Shown: in pieces, positions 35,501-44,500 of the stretch
Position numbering within the stretch: the stretch's first letter is position 1
Layout: the number at the start of each line of letters is the position of its first letter
Source: Blastomussa wellsi
Lineage: Eukaryota > Cnidaria > Anthozoa > Scleractinia > Plerogyridae
Assembly (NCBI GenBank): GCA_947652115.1
Contig: OX393564.1
Coordinates: forward strand, 21,657,976-21,721,975
DNA: 64,000 nucleotides
Direction of reading: 5' to 3'
Notes under the pieces: generated by a model
What the model saw: the letters and a program-made list of their open reading frames with translations, nothing else
What the model was told of the DNA's origin: nothing
Databases searched by the model: none
Made by a program: the position numbers and the translations under genes

Positions 35501-38500
35501 AGTGGATAGAGCGCCCGCCCAGTGTTCGGGAGGTCATGGGTTCGATTCCTGTTGGGGACTCAGAATTTTTCTTTGTCCCACACTCGTGTCATGTTGATTA
35601 ATTGCTTTCACATGTTTGGAAGATGTTCAAAGATCCTCAGTTGAAAGATCTGGAAAATATTTTTTGCAGGATTTTTCAAGTGACCTGAAACCGGCACCTG
35701 TATAGTCCTGCCTAAAACATCTTAAAGACCGGGAGCTCTTTTTTCTTTATTTTTGCCTGCTTCCTTAATACAAAAAACACAGACCCAGAAACAAAGACCT
35801 GATCTTTGTCATCAAACACTGGTTATATTCCTGAGCTAAGTGCTTATAATAACAGTGTTAAGTTTACTTTAGTTGGGCCTTCGTCTTTGAACAAGGGACT
35901 ATGAGTGGGTTTGCTGGGTGGGGATTTTACCGGGGAAACCAAATTATGTGAAACAAAAACTAGCTAGCATGGCAGCAATTAAAAAGTCCAACTGTTTCAT
36001 CAATTATGGCCTGTTTCCTGGTAAATAAGATCGACTGTGCTTGCTTTCTGTTGTTTTCTTTATTTGAAAACCGAGATTTCAAGTCAATGTTTTTCAGTTT
36101 CTTTTTTTGCAATAACTTTAAAATTGACTGAGAGGATAATTTCTTTACTTTATATCCAAACTAAGGAACGAATTAAAAAAACAGGAAAATAAAGATAATT
36201 GATCTTCGTTTTCGGGTCTATGTTTTTGTAAGATGTGGGCAAAAATAAGGGGGTCTGCGTTTTTGAGTCTTCGTTTTCGGGTGTTAGGTCTTAATTTTTG
36301 GGGGTCTTAGTTTTTGCAACAACCATGTAACCGTCAAAAACTTAACCCATAAAGCTACTCTCTCGTGGAAAAATACATAAAAGCAAACTTAAACAAATTA
36401 TGGAAAATATTTCTTCCTTATCCTTTTTACATCTGGATTTAGGAAGCTAAAAGATTATTTTTAGGAAGCTTAAATATTATTTTACAATAGCAATTAGTGA
36501 GGAACTGATTCAAATGATAATACTGCCAAGCTGCAACCACACAAACAGGATGGTAAGCATGTGCTTCATGTCACAGAACTTGTCTGATGGGCTACAAGGC
36601 TCAGAGAAAGACTTAGTCTTTGGTCTAATATCTTTTTTATGCCCAACAATTCAGTACAGATCAGAGAGTCTGTACAAGAAGGAGATGGATATGAATTCAC
36701 CATTATACTGACCATTTAATTTGCATCTGACTTTCTCTTTTGTCTATTGAATGACTTGTTTGTAAAGCACTGACTTCTTGACGATGTCCAGAACCATTTG
36801 GGCCCACAAAAAACCTGCAAAGGAAGCAAACAATAAATTAAATTATCTTAAATCTAACTGTTTACAATAGGTGAGTTTTGATCGAGTTCAAGAATTTTAC
36901 AAATCTCCTTTCAGTTCATAACTCAAACTACCTTTTAACGTTTCTTATAAGAATAATTATGCGGTGTTTCAATAAATTTGTGTATACCTAATTAAATTAT
37001 TTAAAAGTCCATCTGTAAGAGCATCCTTCTTTCTAATGAACAAGAAACAAAAAATGTCAGAAATAAAATAATGTCTGATTTAAACTTGAAAATATATGCA
37101 CAAATTCATATTAATTGCCATTTCCTGGTTTTTCCAGATCAGGAAATGTTTCTTGGCCATTTTCTAACATTATTCTATGTTTGTGCTATCACTGAGGAAC
37201 AGAAAGATTTCTGTTTCTCATGAGCAGATAACTTTGAATAATAATTAACCATTATTCTTTGAAATCGAGGTAACAAATATTCTGCCACTATTCACCTAGT
37301 CTCCTTCACAGCCGTTATTAGGGTTGTCACCCAATGCTCCTCCCCACTAACGGCTGCTTAAACCCGAACCACATTCCTTTCCACGGATTAGCCAATCACA
37401 ACTTGGCTCAGATATTCCTGAGTCAGTCGCGCCAAAACTAATTGTCCAATCACAACTCGTGTTTTATTGGCGACCCATTCATGATGAGCCCCGCTTTCCC
37501 ACAAACTAATTAGATTGAATGACAGTTGCTAAGTTCAATTTCCTGTTTTATTTGGCATTTGGTCTGGTGCATGTTTATAGTGGGGTTGTTTACGCTTTCT
37601 TCTGGTGAATCGTATTGCTGTAAAAACTTAAAAAAACTGCTCAATTCACACAGTTTTAGAAAAGAAAAGCCCTCTGATAAAAAAAAGAATGACTAAACGT
37701 CGAACCTCGAAAACAGACAAATGAAACTCCTAATAGCGTTTTCCCTTTCGTGACATTTTGTTGCGATTCGGATTCCTTTCCTCAATGTGCTGTTAAACTG
37801 TCACCATTCTTATCCGTCTTATCTGGTTGTAGCAGTCGCTTTGTCCTGGGTTTTTCTCTTGTATTGTACCTCTGCAATTTCTTGCTTTAGTTGTTTCAGA
37901 AAATCTGATGCTCGATGAAATTTTATCAATCGCTGGTAGCATTTGTCGCAAGCTCCACAGACGACAGCGAGATTGAATTTATATTTCAGCAATGTTGAGT
38001 GAACCTTTCCCAAATTTGGAAATTTTGTTATTCTTTTGATGAACAATTGAAGTACCTGGAGCTGCTGTCGACTATTTTTATCAGAGTTTATATATCCACA
38101 GGAAATCTCTGAGATCTCGCGAAAGGAGCCGTTAAATTCCCGTGGGAAACTGGCGCGTCACTGACAAACTACAACTGATACGTGATTGGTTTTAGCGATA
38201 ATAATAAGCAACGCGTGATTGGAGCATTTTGCAATTATCGCGCAAGGTCTAAACAAAAGGAAAAGAATGTGGTTCAGGTCTAAGCAGCCATTAGTGGGGA
38301 GGAACATTGCGTGACGACCCTAATAATGGCTGCGAAGGAGACTACTATTCACCGTGATTAAAAAGAATAATTGTTTTAGTATATACACACAAAGTGATCT
38401 CAACAACAAGCTATCTCGACATCTTTCTGTATTTTTATTATTTCTGATTCCGAAACGCTCATAAAATGCAAATTTACGCCGGCCATTTTGTTTTAATTCA

Positions 38501-41500
38501 CATCAGGCATTAGTCACTCGCGGGGGGAGGGGGTCAATAATGCTCATTAGCCAGAGATAGCAAACCAATCAGATTGCTTGAAACGCCAAGATTACTGAGT
38601 GTGTATATAGTAATGTTAATTATAGAGGGGGTAAGTTCTAAAGAACTGTGGTGCTGCGTCGGTGGGAAGTATAACAATATCATTTGGTTTTATCAACTGG
38701 GTTGATAATGTCAATTGGCCACCGTAAAGAGATTCAAGAGCTGACGTTTCGAGCGTTAGCCATACGTCAGAGCGAATCAAGGAATTGTGAGTTGTGTGTT
38801 GTTTATATACAGAAAGATGGTAGCTTCGCTATTGGTTGGTGCCTGGTAACGTGAAACCAACGGAATAAATTAGTTGAATGAAAAGCGTTCCTTGATGCCG
38901 TGAGGATTAAGAGTGCTGATTTGAAAAATAAATTTTTGTTCTAGAGTTTTGCGACTTTCCGTGCTTCCTTGGTGAAGGGAAAGGCCGCAGACTTGTCTCC
39001 CTGTTTCGCCAATGTATAACTTTTTGCAAAGAGTGCAAGTTATGCAGTAGATGACATTGGCTGAGGTACAGGTGAAATGATCAGTGATCTTGATAGATCG
39101 CTTGGGTCCCGATATTTTGTCAACGTTGTGAATGAAAGGGCATGTTTTGCATCGTGCGCAAGCACATTTAAAAGTTCCGGGTTGATCACTTGTTTGGAAT
39201 GCACTTCTGACTAAAAAGTTACCTATGTTTTTGTTCCGTTTGAATGAAATTAAAGGAGGTTGCGAAAAGATTCTACCAGTGTCGGGATCATTCTGAAGAA
39301 ATTTAAAGTTTTTGAGAATGATGGATTTACTGCGTGGTTGTGAGGGTGAAATGTGAGGGTGAATGGAATTCTATCGTTGTTTTCTTTGTGTGACGTTTGT
39401 AGTGCTGACTGTCGATCAATTTGTTGGGTGCGATGATGGCCCGCTTCAACATCAGAAGCAGGATAGCCACGTTTGTAGAAGAAATTGCACATTTCCTCTG
39501 ATTTTAAGACGGCGAAGTCTAAGAAACTGAGAATAAGGAATGGAATTCTTGACATGTGATGGATGTGAAGATGAATACAACAAATAACTATGACAAATAA
39601 CTATAACTTATTCTCAGTTTGTTAGACTTCGCCATCTTTGTAGTGACGACTCTGATTTTTCCTTAAAATCAGAGGAAATGTGCAATTTCTTCGACAAACG
39701 TGGCCATCCTGCTTCTTGTTCTTGTTCAAACGGGCAATCATCACGCCCAACAAATTGATTGACAGTCAGCAAATTAATTTACAATTTAAAACAAGCAAAC
39801 AACAAAAACAGGCAAGAAACCTACTTAATGCATATTATTAATATATTTATTCATGCATATAGCCAGCTTGTCACAACTGTCAAAAATGTGGAACGAACAT
39901 TGACCAAAATCAGAGTATTTTGCTGTCCTGTGTGGAGTTTGAGTGAAATACTGTTTAAGACACGAAGACATCCACTCTACTGTCTTTCATGGAGTTTCGC
40001 AAGTAGGGAAATGCCAGTGCAAACCTCCACATAAATTAAACCTTTCTTAGGATATCTGCAAGTATTTTGTGGGCAATTGCTTCAATATCTTATCTATATC
40101 TTACCTCAGTTTACAGTTACCAGGATTGAACAGAAAATGACAGCCATACACAAGAAAAATGCTTTGATAGAAGCTTAAGGCAGTAACGTACCTATAAAGA
40201 TGCATCATGGTGGCTGTCGCTACACAGAACAAAAGAACCTAGCAAAATAAGAAAATAATAGTGCTCATATACATGTACCAACTCTAATGCCACGTGTCTA
40301 GAATGCCAAACAATACCATTGAAACAGATGCACAGTGCTCTTTTCAGTTCAACTCTAGTTTTTGTGCTGTTTTTCATTTTATATAATTCTTGCAAAATAA
40401 AATGTTTGTTGTTGTTAATGATGCAGCACAATGTCCCAACTTCAATACTGATTTGCCCGTGTAAGTTGCCAACTTGAAATTTTGTTCTGACCAGTTTTTC
40501 ATTTTTGTCATTTATTCATTTATTCTGAGTCAAAAAGAGAAAAACAGTTGCCAAAGGTGGATTATAGTATTAACAGACTGTGATCATGAGAAAGTAGCAA
40601 CTGGGAACTGCACACTTTAAATTCAAATGTAAGCAACAATGTAAGTGATCATCAAGCAGGTTACGTAGGTTATACACGCCGACACTGTGTACGGTCGCAC
40701 GTGTGGACAGTCATAAACAGAAGTCATCTCTAATACATAGATTACCAAGAGAACCATGTCAAAGTCCCTGAAGACCTACTGAGGTGTTTCAACATAATTA
40801 AAAACTGTAGTCTAAATAAATTTGATTGTTTGATGCACAAAATGATTTTCATCTGGGATTTGAAACCAGCCCTCAATTCACACAAAAGTATTCCTATAAC
40901 TTGCCTTGCACTCTTTATAAATTTACTGTAACTCCTTCATATTTACTCGCAGAATTTGTAATCTTAAGTTTTTATTACCTTGACAATGGCGACATGAAGA
41001 CAATGAGACACTGGTTTATTTCACTAGTTTATGTGAGTTTAAGTGACAACTTGTAGGAAAAAAAGTCAATTGGCAAGAGGTTTTTTTTAAAATAGACAGC
41101 TCCTAGAAAGAGTAAACAGAATATTCATCTCAAACTAAAATGGTCAAAATCTATAAATCGGTATGTTGATTTTTATCAATTGAATTTCAGATATTGCTGC
41201 ATAAATTTCTGATGAGCGAAATTTTGTTTCTAATTTCAATCAGCAATGTATTGTTGTTCATCACATGCAGTTACTAACTTCATCATAATCAAGAAAAGGC
41301 AAGTATTTTGAAGAAAATTGTTTTTATTAACTTATTAAAAAAATATTGGTGTTTTACCCAAAACAACTTAATTGAAACCATGCAAAAATCTGAGATTTAC
41401 ACCCCTAAGTGAGCATCTGTGTTTTTCTCATATGGGAATCCGCCTGGGGGAACAGAAACGAATTGCACTTATTTCTATCAGCAATAAAAGTACCTCTCCA

Positions 41501-44500
41501 TTGGGAATTGGATGAATCACTCTTCTTTCCTTCAACATGTTATAAGTTGTTTCAACAGCCTAAAATAAAAACCTTTTGAGTTAGTTTTACATTTCTTCTA
41601 ATTTAGTTCTGAGAATTTAGTGATAGATCAAGACAATTGGTACTCAGATATAACAAACTGTCTAATTCAAATCTGGATACCTTCCATAAACCAATCAAAT
41701 GTCAAGAAAAACTAGTTTGGAGAGTGAATCATTTGGCATGTTCATATATATTTGGCTTCTATATCAGGGGCTAATCCAGGATTTTTCTCAGGAGGGGGTG
41801 CACCAAAAAGGAATGACTTAATTGATGGGTGACAGAACATTAGTTATATTTAAGCAGGTCATCTCAGTAGGGGGTGCATGCCCCCCTCCCCCTAGATCTA
41901 CCTCTGCATATAATTAATATACAACAGGACTGCATACTTGTGCAATTTGGAAATAGTTGGATTCAAAAAATTCTTTGGAATGCCTCAAGATTATTTCCAA
42001 ATTGGACAGCATGTAGTCCTATTACCGGTACATATATAAATTAAAATTTATATTTGTATCTGAAACATGTTGTTATTTGACATACACTGTAGAAAGTGTG
42101 CACCCTTTAAGTACTGCATACACTAAAAAGTCAATCTTGTTTTATATATTATTCAGTTAATATTTTGTCGTTTATACGATTATGGGCATAGGAAAAAAAC
42201 ATCTTTGACTTCTGTAAAGGACCACTCAAAGGAGCTATGTCAAGGTTTGTGCATTTTGAAAAATTTAAATTTTTCAAATTTTTCATTTGCAATTATCAGT
42301 TTCAATCTTCCCCATCCTTAACCATTGTTGTTCCTTAATTCTGGTTTAGTATCACCTCTTTGCTGTTTTTCTTCCTTAGTAAACTATTATTTTCCTTGCA
42401 TTTTAAGGGTAATTTGGTTCGTTGCCAAAAATGACTCAAAATATCGATTGCAGCTGGATCTTGGTGTAGATCAGGGTCAGCAATAAACTTATAAACACAC
42501 TTAATAATGCAAGGCTGATCAAACAGGTAGAAACTGGTGGTATTTTAATTAATTAGGCCCATGCTAAACAGTTAACCCCATGGACACCCTCAAACCTGGT
42601 GAAAGGCAAGCACTCTCACTGCTTCCCCTGATAATTTAATTATTGTAAAGGGAAGTTGAATGTTGGTCACTCATGAGAATTGTAAAAATTAGCATCACTT
42701 ACCAAATTTGCCATATACAGTGCAAGAGTGCCCCTTCGACCTTTTTTCTCAACTAGGATAGCTGCAAGTGATGCTACAAGACCAGGGAAAAACACTACGG
42801 AGATATGACTGAAATGTCCCAGAAGTTTTCTAAAAAGAGAAAAGCTTCAGGTTAACATCTTACAACAAAAGCTCAAGCATTAGTAATAAATGAAACATGG
42901 GAAAACTTGTTCCATCTCATTTCAAAACACGAACTTGGAGGTGTCCCTATCTGGACTGTTTTGTATACAGTACATACCGGCATATGTATTTTCTCAAACA
43001 AATGAAACTAATAAATAAATGGAGCAAGAACATTGTAAAAATCTATGCTAATAAGACCACACTTCCAATCATGGTTATGGTTTCCACTGTGTTAACTTGA
43101 TGAATAGTATTAAGTAATGGTTCACGTAATAACTTCTACGAAAACAATAGGCCCAGTGCAGTGGGAGTCATTTGAGTTTCTAGGCTGATCCAATTAATTA
43201 TTTGGCTCTGATTGGCCCTGAAGTCATTAGGCGCGATTTTCGGCACAAAAAAGTATGTTCCTCTACTGTCTCATATCCTACGTTAGTGTGCAAACGTACG
43301 AGAAAATCAAATGTGAGGAAGCCTAAAAAATCGTTTTTAGCTTCAGAATACCTTGCCACTTATTTGCATGTCATTGAATAACAATAGTGTCTATTGTGTT
43401 ATTCCTCGTTCTACAAAAGGTCGAGACACATGTAAATGAAGTGGCCGGGCATTCTGAAGTTGTTCCTTTTCCTCTTCCTGTTATTGCTTTTCAAAGCGTC
43501 GTAACGCAGAAACGAAGTTCATTTGCAGCCACACCACGCAAATTGTCAAATTGTCCTCTCCATGATGCACACACACATTTAGCGGTGAAACGCCCATTTG
43601 CAGAAAACATGAAAGCCAGAAGATGAAAAAATATGGATTGGAAACTATATACACTATTTATACTATGTACAATATCTACACTATTTACAATATCGACAAG
43701 CAATGAGATTTTTCGTGAGAAAGCTGTGAAGATCATCAATCAAAGATGGCGGTCAAATGGAACTTACTTCGGAAACTTCTGAAAACCCAACTTCAGCCCG
43801 TTCGAATTTTCCAAAACTTCACCAAGTAATAGAACAATAGATTTTCTTCCCTAAAAGGAAGAAGCTTCTGCTTAAATCGACTTTCTTCGTCTAACAATGG
43901 GGAAAATAAACCTTTTAGCCAATCAAAGAAGCAGAATGTAATTAATTAATTCAATTAAAGTGATGCTCTATTGCTCATGGGTTGTGCACTGCCCCTTTCC
44001 TTCTTACGCGATACATTACTTAATTAGTAGTGAGTCCGAGACAGGCAGTGACATGGAAGAGGTGAACCGCTTAAACCACTTTTGGTTTATTCTTTAATTG
44101 AACTACTGAAGCTAGCAAAGGAACGTGTTTTAAAATAAATTATTTTAAACTAGGAGTGGCTAGCTGTGAACAGCTACATAAAAAAACAAGCTCCTCACTA
44201 TACAAAAAGAGGGTTCCCTATACCCCCTAGCAAAATTGAATCATGTAAAAATATTTCGCCTTTTCATGCTTCATGAATAATAACCAAACTGTTTTCACAT
44301 TCATGCAAAAATCAAGGCCATTCCTGTTTAGATTGTTATGTTCGAAAGGTGTAAAATTGCTGAAATTTGATTTTACCTTTTTTGTATATAATCAGTGTTA
44401 AGATCGTCATCCTCATTATCATTCCTTATAACTCCCAGTGGGGCATGGGGTCGCAAAGTTATAATGTTAAGATTGTGCACGCAACAAAATAACTGACAGA

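Noticed and set aside
35488..35559. Possible tRNA-Thr(AGT) gene
   Set aside because: C at position 33, a mismatched anticodon stem base pair, many wobbles in the acceptor and a SINE-type tail.
43387..43626. Plus-strand open frame of 79 codons with a basic end
   Set aside because: It lies in the long TMEM135 intron 2 on the opposite strand, with no splice sites or family recognised; it may be repeat-derived.
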